Assembly: GCA_963765545.1 (NCBI GenBank)
Contig: CAVXWW010000008.1
Location: forward strand, 372,001 to 436,000
DNA length: 64,000 nt
Reading direction: 5' to 3'
From: JARRPM01 sp963765545
Lineage (GTDB): Bacteria; Pseudomonadota; Gammaproteobacteria; Pseudomonadales; Halieaceae
The notes under the pieces are model-generated. The model ran no database searches and had not been told where the DNA came from. It was given only the letters and a program-made list of their open reading frames with translations. Positions 1 to 8,128 of the stretch are shown one piece after another. Both the position numbers and the translations under genes were made by a program. Each line of letters opens with the position of its first letter. Positions within the stretch are counted from its first letter, which is position 1.

Positions 1-23
1 GTACTTTTGGGAGTGAAAAGATC

Positions 24-260
24 ATGGCAAGAGTATGTCAGGTAACCGGTAAGCGTCCGGTTACCGGAAACAATGTTTCACACGCAAAGAACCGCACGCG
101 TCGCCGTTTTTTGCCGAATCTGCATCACCACCGCTTTTGGGTTGAATCAGAGAAGCGCTTTGTGAGCCTGCGGGTGTCCAGCAAGGGCATGCGTATCATC
201 GACAAGAACGGGATCGACCAGGTTCTGGGCGAAATGCGTGCCCGCGGCGAAAAGGTTTAA
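24..260 (+). CDS. rpmB: 50S ribosomal protein L28
   Basis: Structural protein of the large ribosomal subunit. The 78-residue product has the usual bacterial length and near-canonical L28 sequence: it opens with MARVCQVTGKRPVTGNN, has the basic core NRTRRRFLPNLHHHRFWV and ends EMRARGEKV. A GGGAG ribosome binding site lies about 9 bases before the ATG. rpmG follows 12 bases downstream, the usual rpmB-rpmG pair. Only one cysteine is present, so this is the form without a zinc-binding set. The promoter must lie upstream of the window edge. Confidence 0.98.
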   Translation: MARVCQVTGKRPVTGNNVSHAKNRTRRRFLPNLHHHRFWVESEKRFVSLRVSSKGMRIIDKNGIDQVLGEMRARGEKV

Positions 261-272
261 GGGAGAATACCG

Positions 273-428
273 ATGAGAGACAAAATCAGGATGAACTCGT
301 CAGCCGGCACAGGCCACTTCTATACCACTGACAAGAACAAGCGAACCACACCGGATAAACTGGAAATGAAAAAGTACGATCCAGTGGCGCGCAAGCACGT
401 CATGTATAAGGAAGGTAAAATCAAGTAA
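273..428 (+). CDS. rpmG: 50S ribosomal protein L33
   Basis: Small 51-residue protein of the large ribosomal subunit. The product begins MRDKIRMNSSAGTGHFYTT and ends YKEGKIK, matching the L33 family over its whole length. It has no cysteines, so it is the zinc-free paralog type. GGGAG lies 8 bases before the ATG. It forms a two-gene unit with rpmB and is followed by a strong terminator. Confidence 0.97.
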   Translation: MRDKIRMNSSAGTGHFYTTDKNKRTTPDKLEMKKYDPVARKHVMYKEGKIK

Positions 429-458
429 GTGCCTCGCTTGGTTGAACACTTTCACTGA

Positions 459-482
459 CCCCGGCCGCTGCCGGGGTTTTTG
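459..482 (+). terminator. Rho-independent terminator after rpmBG
   Basis: Perfect GC-rich stem CCCCGGC / GCCGGGG (459-465 with 470-476), a four-base loop, then a run of five T. It lies 30 bases after the rpmG stop and separates the ribosomal protein pair from mutM. Confidence 0.9.
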
Positions 483-562
483 TTTGCGGCACCATCGTTT
501 GATATCAGTCAGCAACCTCCCGCAATTTTGCGGCAAACAGGTGAAGCCCGGGCTTCGAAGCT

Positions 563-1375
563 ATGCCGGAATTACCCGAAGTTGAAACGACCCGCAGGGG
601 CGTTGCGCCCTATTGTCAGGGTGAGGTGGTGCGCGAGCTCGTCGTGCGCGAGGCGCGCCTGCGTTGGCCGGTGCCGGAGCAACTGCGGACGCTGCTGGCC
701 GGCCAGAAAATCGAGGCCGTAGACCGGCGGGGGAAATACCTGCTGTTCAGGACTTCGGTGGGGTCGCTGTTGGTTCACCTTGGCATGTCGGGTTCGCTGC
801 GAGTGGTAGATTCGCTGGAGGCACCAGGCCGGCATGACCACATTGATATCCGTCTAAGGTCAGGGTCTAACCTGCGTTATCACGACCCCCGTCGATTCGG
901 CTGTTTCCTGTGGCAGGCCCCCGGTGAGCAGCACCCCCTGCTCAGCCATCTCGGTCCCGAGCCCCTGTCGGGGGAGTTTGACGGAGACTACCTCTACCAA
1001 CTGTCCCGGCGCCGCCGCGGCCCGGTAAAAAGTTTCATCATGGACGGAAAGGTCGTGGTTGGCGTTGGTAATATTTACGCTAACGAGGTGCTTTTTTTGT
1101 CGGGCATCCATCCTCGCCGCGCCGCCGGGCGGATATCAAAGGCCCGGTATGAAACCCTTGCCAACAACATTAAGCGAGTACTTACTAGCGCTATTGAGCA
1201 GGGTGGCACTACTTTGCGTGATTTTGTCGGCGGCGATGGCAAGCCGGGTTATTTTGCCCAGCAGCTGTTCGTATACGGCCGTGGGGGCGATACCTGCAAG
1301 CGCTGCGACAGTGAATTGAAAGAGATTCGCCTGGGTCAGCGAACTACAGTTTTCTGCGTGACCTGCCAGCGTTGA
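563..1375 (+). CDS. mutM: Formamidopyrimidine-DNA glycosylase (Fpg/MutM)
   Basis: Base-excision repair enzyme that removes 8-oxoguanine and formamidopyrimidines and nicks the abasic site by beta/delta elimination. The 270-residue product starts MPELPEVETTRRG, giving the catalytic Pro2 (Schiff base) and Glu3. It has the conserved Lys in RRGKYLLF, the helix-two-turn-helix region around VGNIYANEVLF, and a C-terminal zinc finger with two CxxC pairs (CKRC and CVTC). Length is typical. The ATG at 563 is fixed because Pro2 must be the N-terminus after Met removal. Its position after rpmG and near coaD is conserved in many gammaproteobacteria. Confidence 0.97.
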   Translation: MPELPEVETTRRGVAPYCQGEVVRELVVREARLRWPVPEQLRTLLAGQKIEAVDRRGKYLLFRTSVGSLLVHLGMSGSLRVVDSLEAPGRHDHIDIRLRSGSNLRYHDPRRFGCFLWQAPGEQHPLLSHLGPEPLSGEFDGDYLYQLSRRRRGPVKSFIMDGKVVVGVGNIYANEVLFLSGIHPRRAAGRISKARYETLANNIKRVLTSAIEQGGTTLRDFVGGDGKPGYFAQQLFVYGRGGDTCKRCDSELKEIRLGQRTTVFCVTCQR

Positions 1376-1431
1376 TCAGGCTACACTTGGTTGGAATAGG
1401 GGAAAACGGGATGATAACCCGGGAGTAAAGT

Positions 1432-1818
1432 ATGAAAATAATGTCGCGCGCTGGCCGCTTGTCTGCTGCCTTTCTTATCTGTTGTCTTGTCCTGCCGCAG
1501 TCACTGTGGGCGCAAAGTACAGTCATGGTTGCACAGGAGGGGGCGCTCGATGAGGACCCCAGCGCGGCCGCCATGGTCGGCGACTTCTTTGTCGCAAGGC
1601 CGATTGGCCTGGTCATGACTGTAGGTGGAGCGGCTCTGTGGCTGGTCAGCCTGCCATTTACCCTGCTGGCAGGCAATGCCAATGGAGCGGCGGACACCCT
1701 GATACTTGGCCCCGGGGAACAGACCTTCATGCGCTGTCTCGGCTGCCGGCAATCGGGTTATACCAATAAGGATATTGAGCAGCACGAGCGGCGCCAAACC
1801 GCCCAGGCTGACAACTAG
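1432..1818 (+). CDS. Predicted exported small membrane protein, function unknown
   Basis: A 128-residue protein I cannot assign to a characterised family. Residues 1-28 look like a signal peptide ending SLWAQ. A hydrophobic stretch at about 53-75 (RPIGLVMTVGGAALWLVSLPF) could span the membrane. The C-terminal part is polar, with a CLGC pair (possible disulfide or metal site) and a charged tail. GGGAG sits about 7 bases before the ATG. It lies between mutM and coaD, and similar-looking small proteins are found near these genes in pseudomonads (recollection, unverified). No function is claimed. Confidence 0.75.
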   Translation: MKIMSRAGRLSAAFLICCLVLPQSLWAQSTVMVAQEGALDEDPSAAAMVGDFFVARPIGLVMTVGGAALWLVSLPFTLLAGNANGAADTLILGPGEQTFMRCLGCRQSGYTNKDIEQHERRQTAQADN

Positions 1819-1923
1819 GCCCGGCTCATCCTCCGCCCGGCCGCCAGTAGGCGATCGCCGGGCAGAACACAGGGCTATCAAGGCGAACGAGCAGTTGGGC
1901 TGCGGTCCTCTTGCCGTTTACCC

Positions 1924-2412
1924 CTATGCTATCGGGTAACGCGTCCGTATAGCCTCGTTGACCGGCTCGGGAACGAATGGGCTGACATCGCCGTTGAGCG
2001 CCGCTATTTCCCGCACCAGTGTGCTTGAAATATAGGAAAAGTGCTCCGAGGGCGTCAGGAATACACTCTCGAATTCCGGGTACATCGCCCGGTTCATGTT
2101 CGCCAGCTGGAATTCATACTCGAAATCTGCCACTGCGCGCAGGCCTCTGAGCACGCAGTTCGCGCCCTGGCTCCTGGCAAAGTCGATCAGCAGGTTGTTA
2201 AAGCCGGTCACTTCGACGTTGTCAATATGGGACAGGGATGCCCGACACAGTTCGACCCGCTCTTCCAGTGAGAACAACGGTGTTTTCTTCTCGCTGTAAG
2301 CGATGGCGACGACAACCCGGTCAAACAGGCGGGCCGCCCGCTCCACCAGGTCGACATGACCGTTGGTAATCGGATCGAAAGTACCCGGGTAGATCACAGA
2401 TTGGGTGCGCAT
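1924..2412 (-). CDS. coaD: Phosphopantetheine adenylyltransferase
   Basis: Penultimate step of coenzyme A synthesis: 4'-phosphopantetheine plus ATP gives dephospho-CoA. The 162-residue product shows the nucleotidyltransferase signature GTFDPITNGHVDLVERA (the TxGH box), the conserved RGLRAVADFEYE segment and the ATP-loop ISSTLVRE. Length is exactly typical. It is transcribed in the same direction as rsmD, 100 bases downstream of it, a frequent gammaproteobacterial pairing, and converges on the small exported-protein gene. Confidence 0.97.
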   Translation of the reverse strand: MRTQSVIYPGTFDPITNGHVDLVERAARLFDRVVVAIAYSEKKTPLFSLEERVELCRASLSHIDNVEVTGFNNLLIDFARSQGANCVLRGLRAVADFEYEFQLANMNRAMYPEFESVFLTPSEHFSYISSTLVREIAALNGDVSPFVPEPVNEAIRTRYPIA

Positions 2413-2512
2413 TGGGAGAGCCTGTACTGGCGTCAGAAGCAGCGGATGGTAAACAATTTACCCGGCTGTCACAACGTAACAGACCCGGAGTGATGGGGTG
2501 ACCAACCCGTGC

Positions 2513-3097
2513 CTACCCGGTTTGTTCGAACAGGCGGTAGCTGACCTCGCCGGCGACTTTTTCCCTGTACACTTGCCAGGTTGAAGGCACTATCGGCGCG
2601 GGCTTCCGCACCGGGGTCTCAAGGTATATCAAACCGCCTGTACTCACCGCGCCGCTCGCTCCAAGCGCAGCGCAGGCCGGGTCTGCCAGGTCCCTGCCAA
2701 ATGGCGGATCGATAAAAACGATATCATAGGCTTCCCGCGAGGCTTGCAGGAATGCGCTGGCTGTCATCAGATGGCAATGCCCGAGCGCATCGGCCTCGAG
2801 GGTCTGCAAGTGTCGCTTGATCTGGGCCATTGCCGCACTTGAGGTATCCACGAAGTCACAGTGCCTGGCGCCTCGTGACAGCGCCTCCAGGCCCAGTGCA
2901 CCGCTGCCGGCAAAGAGATCGAGACAGCGAGCGTCGTTAACCAGGGGTGCCAGCCAATTGAACAGGGTTTCGCGCACCCGATCCGTGGTGGGCCTGAGAC
3001 CCTCGGCCGGTGTGAAAGCAAGCTTGCGCCCGCGCCACTGCCCACCGATGATACGAAGAGTGCTCTGGTTTGCTGCCCTTTTGGCGGTTCTGGCCAT
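2513..3097 (-). CDS. rsmD: 16S rRNA (guanine966-N2)-methyltransferase
   Basis: SAM-dependent methyltransferase acting on G966 of 16S rRNA during 30S assembly. The 194-residue protein has the SAM-binding motif LDLFAGSGALGLEAL and the catalytic FIDPPFG (DPPF) box. The N-terminal IIGGQWRGRKL and TTDRVRETLFNWL are family hallmarks. It is divergent from ftsY with 78 bases between the proposed start codons, as in many proteobacteria, and is probably cotranscribed with coaD. Confidence 0.95.
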   Translation of the reverse strand: MARTAKRAANQSTLRIIGGQWRGRKLAFTPAEGLRPTTDRVRETLFNWLAPLVNDARCLDLFAGSGALGLEALSRGARHCDFVDTSSAAMAQIKRHLQTLEADALGHCHLMTASAFLQASREAYDIVFIDPPFGRDLADPACAALGASGAVSTGGLIYLETPVRKPAPIVPSTWQVYREKVAGEVSYRLFEQTG

Positions 3098-3175
3098 TTC
3101 GTCGCTTTGAGCAAGGGTGTTAGGATAGTCGTTTTTTTGCAGGCGCTCGCCTGCTCACACTCTAGCACGACAAAT

Positions 3176-4309
3176 ATGAAATTTTTCAAACGCAATAAAG
3201 GGACGGAAGACGAAGTCGCTCCGCCTGAGATACCCCCTGCTATCAACGAGCCCTCCGCACCGGAGGCGACGGCTACTGTGGCTATCGCCCCCGGGCCCGC
3301 CTCGCCACAGCATGAGCCCGTCGCTGGCACCGAGCTGGAGGGTGCGCAAGCGGCCAGTAGTGAGCCGCCGGACGACAAGGGGGGATTTTTCTCGCGGCTG
3401 CGACGTGGCCTGGGCCGAACCAGCGAAAACCTGGTGCAGGGTATGGGCACCCTGTTTCTGGGACGCAAGGAAATCGACGAAGAGCTGCTGGAGGAACTGG
3501 AGTCCCGGCTGTTGCTGGCAGATGTCGGGGTGGATGCCACCCGGGATATTATCGGGCACCTCACCCAGCGCGTATCGCGCAAGGAGCTCACCCATGCAGA
3601 CGGCCTGCAGGCGGCCCTGAGAGAGGAGCTCCAGGCACTGCTGAAACCCTGTGAGGTGCCGTTGGATGTGGCGGGTAAAAAACCCTACGTCATCCTGATG
3701 GTGGGGGTGAACGGGGTTGGCAAGACCACCACCATTGGCAAGCTGGCCAGGCGCTACATGGCGGAGGGTCGCTCGGTGATGCTGGCCGCCGGGGACACGT
3801 TCCGGGCGGCTGCGGTAGAGCAATTGCAGGTGTGGGGTGACCGCAACAACGTGCCGGTCGTCGCCCAGCACACGGGCGCGGACAGTGCATCGGTTCTGTT
3901 CGACGCGCTGCAGGCAGCCCGGGCCCGCAATGTGGATGTCCTGATTGCCGACACAGCCGGCCGCCTGAGTAACAAGGATAACCTCATGGAGGAGCTGAAA
4001 AAGGTGGTGCGGGTGATGGGAAAACTGGACCCTGAGGCCCCCCACGAGGTGATGCTGGTACTCGATGCCGGTACCGGCCAGAACGCCCTTGCCCAGGCCG
4101 CCCAATTCCAGCAGTGGGTTGGCGTCACCGGTTTGAGCATTACCAAGCTTGATGGCACCGCCAAGGGCGGTGTGATCTTCGCGATTGCCAAGAAGCTTGG
4201 GCTGCCTATCCGCTTTATCGGCGTTGGTGAGGCGGTCGAGGATCTGCGCCCCTTTGAGGCCAGGCAGTTCATAGAAGCCCTCTTTGCCGGGGACGACGCG
4301 ACTGCATGA
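3176..4309 (+). CDS. ftsY: Signal recognition particle receptor FtsY
   Basis: SRP-receptor GTPase that docks ribosome-nascent chains at the inner membrane. The 377-residue form starts MKFFKRNKG, followed by an acidic/proline-rich A domain (to about residue 85) and the NG domain. The G1 loop is GVNGVGKTTTIGKL, with DTAGRLSNKDNLM (G3), TKLDGTAKGG (G4/G5 region) and a C-terminal FIEALF. The frame is open back to 3107, but those upstream residues are not family-like and would start inside the rsmD promoter region, so ATG 3176 is preferred. The stop overlaps ftsE by 4 bases (ATGA), giving a translationally coupled ftsYEX operon. Confidence 0.95.
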   Translation: MKFFKRNKGTEDEVAPPEIPPAINEPSAPEATATVAIAPGPASPQHEPVAGTELEGAQAASSEPPDDKGGFFSRLRRGLGRTSENLVQGMGTLFLGRKEIDEELLEELESRLLLADVGVDATRDIIGHLTQRVSRKELTHADGLQAALREELQALLKPCEVPLDVAGKKPYVILMVGVNGVGKTTTIGKLARRYMAEGRSVMLAAGDTFRAAAVEQLQVWGDRNNVPVVAQHTGADSASVLFDALQAARARNVDVLIADTAGRLSNKDNLMEELKKVVRVMGKLDPEAPHEVMLVLDAGTGQNALAQAAQFQQWVGVTGLSITKLDGTAKGGVIFAIAKKLGLPIRFIGVGEAVEDLRPFEARQFIEALFAGDDATA

Positions 4310-4971
4310 TCAGTTTTGACCGGGTTGGCAAGCGCTATGCGGAGGGTCATGACGCCCTGCGGGAAGTGAGTGTAGAGATCAACCGGGACGAGTTGGTCTT
4401 TATTACCGGCCACTCTGGTGCGGGCAAAACAACCCTGTTGCGCATGATCATGCTGATGGAGAGGCCTACCCGTGGCCAGGTGGTCGTCGATGGCCAGAAC
4501 CTGGCCGCGATCAACGCCAGGGGCATACCCAGGCACCGGCGGAATATAGGCGTGGTGTTTCAGAACCATCGCCTGCTGCTGGATCGAACAGTCTTTGACA
4601 ATGTGGCCCTGCCGCTGGTGATCGCCGGCTACGACCATCGGGAGGTGGGCAGGCGAGTGCGGGCCGCCCTGGACAAGGTAGGTCTGCTGGATCGTGAACG
4701 GGCCCTGCCGCTTACCCTTTCCGGGGGTGAACAGCAGCGGGTGGGTATTGCCAGGGCAGTGGTGGGCAAACCGAAAATCCTGCTGGCGGACGAACCCACC
4801 GGTAACCTCGATCCGGCATTGTCCGCAGAAATCATGCAGCTGTTTGAGGAATTTAACCAGGTGGGCGTGACGGTGCTGGTTGCCAGTCACGATCTCGCGC
4901 TCATTTCGAGACTGCACCATCGCATTATCACCCTGCGCGAGGGTCGACTGGTAGCGGGGAGCGCAGCGTGA
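4306..4971 (+). CDS. ftsE: Cell-division ABC transporter ATP-binding protein FtsE
   Basis: ATPase of the FtsEX complex, which activates septal peptidoglycan amidases (through EnvC or similar) and acts in divisome assembly. The 221-residue protein has Walker A GHSGAGKTT, the Q-loop VVFQNHRLL, signature LSGGEQQRVGIARA, Walker B ILLADEPTGNLD and the switch His in ASHD. Length is typical. It overlaps ftsY and ftsX by 4 bases at each end. Confidence 0.97.
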   Translation: MISFDRVGKRYAEGHDALREVSVEINRDELVFITGHSGAGKTTLLRMIMLMERPTRGQVVVDGQNLAAINARGIPRHRRNIGVVFQNHRLLLDRTVFDNVALPLVIAGYDHREVGRRVRAALDKVGLLDRERALPLTLSGGEQQRVGIARAVVGKPKILLADEPTGNLDPALSAEIMQLFEEFNQVGVTVLVASHDLALISRLHHRIITLREGRLVAGSAA

Positions 4972-5951
4972 TCGGGCGCAGTGCGCCCGCTGGCAAGCGC
5001 GAGGGCGCCAGCCAGAGCCGCACCGGTTGGCGTGATCAGTACAACGCCTGGCTGCGGCACCACCGACTCTCGGCCGCCGACAGCATGCACCGGGTGATGG
5101 ACCATCCCGTGTCCAGTGCCATGACCTGGCTGGTTATCGGCATTGCGCTTGCCCTGCCCACGGGGCTGAACGTGGCTCTTGATAACGTCAGCCAGTTGAG
5201 CGCCAGCTGGGACAGCCCTGCCCAGATCTCCCTGTTCCTGCAAGACGGTATCAGCGACGAGCGAGCCGGTGAATTGCAGCAGGAGCTGTCCGGGCGCGCT
5301 GATGTCGCTCAGGTAGTGTTTGTTTCGCGCGAAGATGCGCTGGAAGAGTTTCGCGCCCTGTCGGGATTTGCCGAAGTGCTGGACAGTCTGGACAACAATC
5401 CGCTGCCGCACCTGCTGCTGGTGTCGCCTGTCGACAGGGCCGGTCAGGGCGCTGCGGTCACGCTGCGCGCCGAGTTACAGGACTATCCCGATATTGCCCA
5501 GGCGGTGCTGGATATGGAGTGGCTGCAGCGTCTCAACAGCCTGATGGAACTCAGTCGCAGGCTGGTCTGGGCGGTGGCCGGTTTGTTGGTGGTGGGGGTG
5601 CTGTTGATACTGGGCAATACCATCCGGTTGGCCATCGAGGGTCGCCGGGAAGAGATTGTCATCGTTAAATTGGTCGGGGGCAGTAATGCCTTTGTGCGGC
5701 GGCCCTTCCTTTATACCGGCCTGTGGTACGGCGTGGGTGGCGGGCTCTTCGCTGCGCTCCTGGTATCGGCCTCCCTGTGGTTTTTGCGGCAACCTGTCAT
5801 TGAGCTCGCCCTGCTCTACCAAAGTGAATTCCAGCTGAGGGGGCTGGGGATAATGGGTGGGCTCAACATGATCATTCTCGGCGGTTTGCTCGGGCTCGCC
5901 GGGGCCTGGCTGGCGGTATCGCGGCACCTGGTCGATATTCAGCCTCGCTGA
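4968..5951 (+). CDS. ftsX: Cell-division protein FtsX
   Basis: Integral membrane partner of FtsE. The 327-residue protein has a cytoplasmic N-terminus rich in charged residues, a first membrane span (about 45-65), a periplasmic domain of about 110 residues, then three further spans in the second half (for example LVWAVAGLLVVGVLLILGN and MIILGGLLGLAGAWLAV). That is the four-span FtsX/permease layout. The short ISLFLQDG segment after the first span is typical of the extracellular domain. The start overlaps ftsE by 4 bases. Confidence 0.94.
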   Translation: MIGRSAPAGKREGASQSRTGWRDQYNAWLRHHRLSAADSMHRVMDHPVSSAMTWLVIGIALALPTGLNVALDNVSQLSASWDSPAQISLFLQDGISDERAGELQQELSGRADVAQVVFVSREDALEEFRALSGFAEVLDSLDNNPLPHLLLVSPVDRAGQGAAVTLRAELQDYPDIAQAVLDMEWLQRLNSLMELSRRLVWAVAGLLVVGVLLILGNTIRLAIEGRREEIVIVKLVGGSNAFVRRPFLYTGLWYGVGGGLFAALLVSASLWFLRQPVIELALLYQSEFQLRGLGIMGGLNMIILGGLLGLAGAWLAVSRHLVDIQPR

Positions 5952-6003
5952 ACCCGCCGCCCGTGCTATTTCGGCACCCCGGGAGCACTAAACTTATATC
6001 CTG

Positions 6004-6034
6004 TTGATTTTAAAACAAAAAATAGAAATATATT
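6004..6034 (+). promoter_or_regulatory. Candidate sigma70-type promoter of rpoH
   Basis: TTGATT (6004-6009) and TATATT (6029-6034) with 19 bases between them, in an A/T-rich stretch. Transcription would begin near 6041, placing the CIRCE element just downstream of the start, a usual place for HrcA to block transcription. The spacing is longer than ideal, so this is a proposal. Confidence 0.35.
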
Positions 6035-6059
6035 GGTGCTGTAGGGAACTTTTCGAGGA

Positions 6060-6086
6060 TTAGCACTCTAATTTAAAGAGTGCTAA
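6060..6086 (+). promoter_or_regulatory. CIRCE element (HrcA operator) upstream of rpoH
   Basis: A perfect inverted repeat TTAGCACTC-N9-GAGTGCTAA, identical to the consensus CIRCE element bound by the heat-shock repressor HrcA. The arms are 6060-6068 and 6078-6086, with a 9-base A/T spacer. It ends 28 bases before the rpoH start codon and would lie in the 5' leader. CIRCE normally controls groESL and hrcA-grpE-dnaKJ. Here it implies that rpoH is repressed by HrcA. Confidence 0.93.
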
Positions 6087-6114
6087 AATTACACGGCTAA
6101 CATGGAGATAAACA

Positions 6115-6969
6115 ATGAGCAAAAGCTTACTGCCCGTTGACCAGATGGTACCGGGAGCCAATCTTCCGGCCTACGTGCAGGCCGTCAGCAGTATTCCCAT
6201 ACTGAGCGTCGAACGTGAGCGCGAGTTGGCGGAAGATCTGTATTTTAACGACAACCTGTCGGCAGCGCGGGAGCTGGTGATGTCACACCTGCGTTTTGTC
6301 GTGCACATCGCGCGCAGCTACTCCGGCTATGGCCTGGCTGAGGCGGACCTGGTTCAGGAAGGCAACGTGGGCCTGATGAAGGCGGTCAAGCGCTTCAACC
6401 CTGAAAAGGGTGTGCGCCTGGTGTCATTTGCAGTGCACTGGATAAAGGCCGAAATGCACGAGTACATCCTGCGCAACTGGCGCATCGTGAAAGTGGCTAC
6501 TACCAAGGCCCAGCGCAAGCTGTTTTTTAATCTGCGCAGCGCCAAGAAAAACCTGGCCTGGTTGAGCGCCGATGAAGCCAGGGCAGTGGCTGATGAGCTG
6601 GGCGTGGATGTGAAAGAAGTGCAGCGCATGGAAGGCCGCCTCAGCAGCCGTGACCTGGCGTTTGATGCTCCCGCGGGCGCTGATGATGACGAAGGCTGGC
6701 AGGCTCCACAGTATTACCTCGAAGATCTGAGCGCTGACCCTGCCCTCGCAGTGGAGTCAAGCGACTGGCAGAAGAGCAGCGAGGAAAGCCTGCACAATGC
6801 GCTTTCCGGACTGGATGAGCGCAGCCGCGATATTCTTGCCCAGCGCTGGTTGGCCGATGAAAAAGCCACCCTGCACGAGTTGGCGGATCGTTATAGTGTT
6901 TCCGCTGAGCGTATTCGCCAGCTGGAGCAAGGTGCGATGAAAAAACTGCGGGCTGCCATGGCAGCCTGA
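6115..6969 (+). CDS. rpoH: RNA polymerase heat-shock sigma factor RpoH (sigma32)
   Basis: Alternative sigma factor that directs transcription of chaperone and protease genes. The 284-residue protein has sigma region 2 (DLVQEGNVGLMKAVKRF, then VRLVSFAVHWIKAEM), the RpoH-specific box around QRKLFFNLR (about 132-141), and a C-terminal region 4 helix-turn-helix ending RIRQLEQGAMKKLR. Length matches E. coli sigma32. The ribosome binding site is GGAG with 8-9 base spacing. The location after ftsYEX is the standard gammaproteobacterial order. The CIRCE just upstream adds a probable HrcA input. Confidence 0.97.
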   Translation: MSKSLLPVDQMVPGANLPAYVQAVSSIPILSVERERELAEDLYFNDNLSAARELVMSHLRFVVHIARSYSGYGLAEADLVQEGNVGLMKAVKRFNPEKGVRLVSFAVHWIKAEMHEYILRNWRIVKVATTKAQRKLFFNLRSAKKNLAWLSADEARAVADELGVDVKEVQRMEGRLSSRDLAFDAPAGADDDEGWQAPQYYLEDLSADPALAVESSDWQKSSEESLHNALSGLDERSRDILAQRWLADEKATLHELADRYSVSAERIRQLEQGAMKKLRAAMAA

Positions 6970-7013
6970 TCCGTCACCCGGGTGAGCCAACACCCGCTGT
7001 TACGGGAATACCG

Positions 7014-7391
7014 ATGGCAAAATTATTTATCACCCTGGCGTCTCTCAGCGGCATGCTCGCGGTGGCTTTTGGTGCCTTTGGCGCCCACGCCCTGAAGGGC
7101 AGGCTCGACGACCACGCTCAGGGTGTGTTCCAGACAGCGGTGCAATATCACTTTTATCACAGCCTCGCCCTGCTCGCGGTGGGCGTCATTGCCCTCAGCT
7201 ATCCCCAGGCCGCTCTTTTACGCAGTAGCGGCTGGTTATTTATCGTGGGCATAGTGATATTTTCCGGCAGCCTTTACCTGTTGAGTCTCAGTGGCCTGCG
7301 TTGGCTGGGCGCAATCACTCCCCTGGGCGGTTTGGCTTTTATCGCAGGCTGGGCTTGCCTTGCCGCCGCCAGCTGGAAACTGGCGGCCTGA
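7014..7391 (+). CDS. DUF423 family inner-membrane protein
   Basis: A 125-residue hydrophobic protein with about four predicted membrane spans. The N-terminal LSGMLAVAFGAFGAHALKG and YHFYHSLALL are hallmarks of the DUF423 (YgdD-like) family, whose function is not established. It follows rpoH by 44 bases and lies close upstream of trmB. Confidence 0.88.
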   Translation: MAKLFITLASLSGMLAVAFGAFGAHALKGRLDDHAQGVFQTAVQYHFYHSLALLAVGVIALSYPQAALLRSSGWLFIVGIVIFSGSLYLLSLSGLRWLGAITPLGGLAFIAGWACLAAASWKLAA

Positions 7392-7411
7392 TCCCGCCCG
7401 CCTCGCCTCCC

Positions 7412-8110
7412 TTGACTGATCCAGAATCCCGTCGCCCTATTCGCAGCTACGTGTTGCGCACCGGTCGCATGACGCCCGGACAGCAGCGTGCTTTTGACCA
7501 GAACTGGGAGCGTTGGGGCCTGGAATATAGTCATGGCCTGCTCGATTACGAGGCGGTTTTTGGTAGATCAGGGCCCTGTGTGCTGGAGATCGGTTTTGGT
7601 ATGGGGCAGTCCCTGGTCAGTATGGCTGCCGCGGCGCCGGCCACCAACTTCCTGGGCATCGAAGTGCACCGCCCCGGTGTCGGCAAGCTGTTGCATGGCA
7701 TGGCGGAACAGGGCGTGGATAATATTCGAGTGTATTGCCACGATGCCGTGGAAATTTTGCGTGACTGCATTGCACCCGAATCCCTGGACGGCATCCAGAT
7801 TTTCTTCCCGGACCCCTGGCATAAGAAAAAACACAACAAGCGGCGCCTTATCCAGCCGCCGTTTGTAGCGCAACTGGTCAGCAGGCTGAAAGAGGGTGGT
7901 GTTCTGCACCTGGCCACAGACTGGGAGCACTACGCTCATCAGATGATGGCCGTGTTATCTGCTGAGGCCGGCCTGGTCAACCAGTCCGGCGAGGGTGAAT
8001 TTGCACCCAGGCCTGCCTATCGCCCCCTGACCAAGTTCGAGTTGCGGGGGGAGCGCCTTGGGCACGGGGTATGGGATCTTGTGTTCCAGCGAACTATGCC
8101 TGCGGCCTGA
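7412..8110 (+). CDS. trmB: tRNA (guanine46-N7)-methyltransferase
   Basis: Forms m7G46 in the variable loop of tRNA using SAM. The product has RSYVLRTGRMTPGQ near the N-terminus, SAM motif LEIGFGMGQSL, FLGIEVHRPGVG, the diagnostic FFPDPWHKKKHNKRR, and the C-terminal TKFELRGERLGHGVWDL. The frame is open to 7301 inside the preceding gene. TTG 7412 gives 232 residues and aligns best with the family N-terminus, but no good Shine-Dalgarno is visible, so the start is the weak point. An ATG at 7469 would cut conserved sequence. It converges on hemW, 18 bases away. Confidence 0.93.
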   Translation: MTDPESRRPIRSYVLRTGRMTPGQQRAFDQNWERWGLEYSHGLLDYEAVFGRSGPCVLEIGFGMGQSLVSMAAAAPATNFLGIEVHRPGVGKLLHGMAEQGVDNIRVYCHDAVEILRDCIAPESLDGIQIFFPDPWHKKKHNKRRLIQPPFVAQLVSRLKEGGVLHLATDWEHYAHQMMAVLSAEAGLVNQSGEGEFAPRPAYRPLTKFELRGERLGHGVWDLVFQRTMPAA

Positions 8111-8128
8111 TAAACAGGCCCCGGCCGC

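Noticed and set aside
1835..1863. Terminator between the small exported-protein gene and coaD
   Set aside because: GCCCGGC/GCCGGGC can pair, but the loop is long and no T run follows on either strand.
3754..4920. Long minus-strand open frame opposite ftsY/ftsE (388 codons)
   Set aside because: Antisense shadow of two certain genes; composition is Arg/Ser/Pro-rich and no family motif is present.
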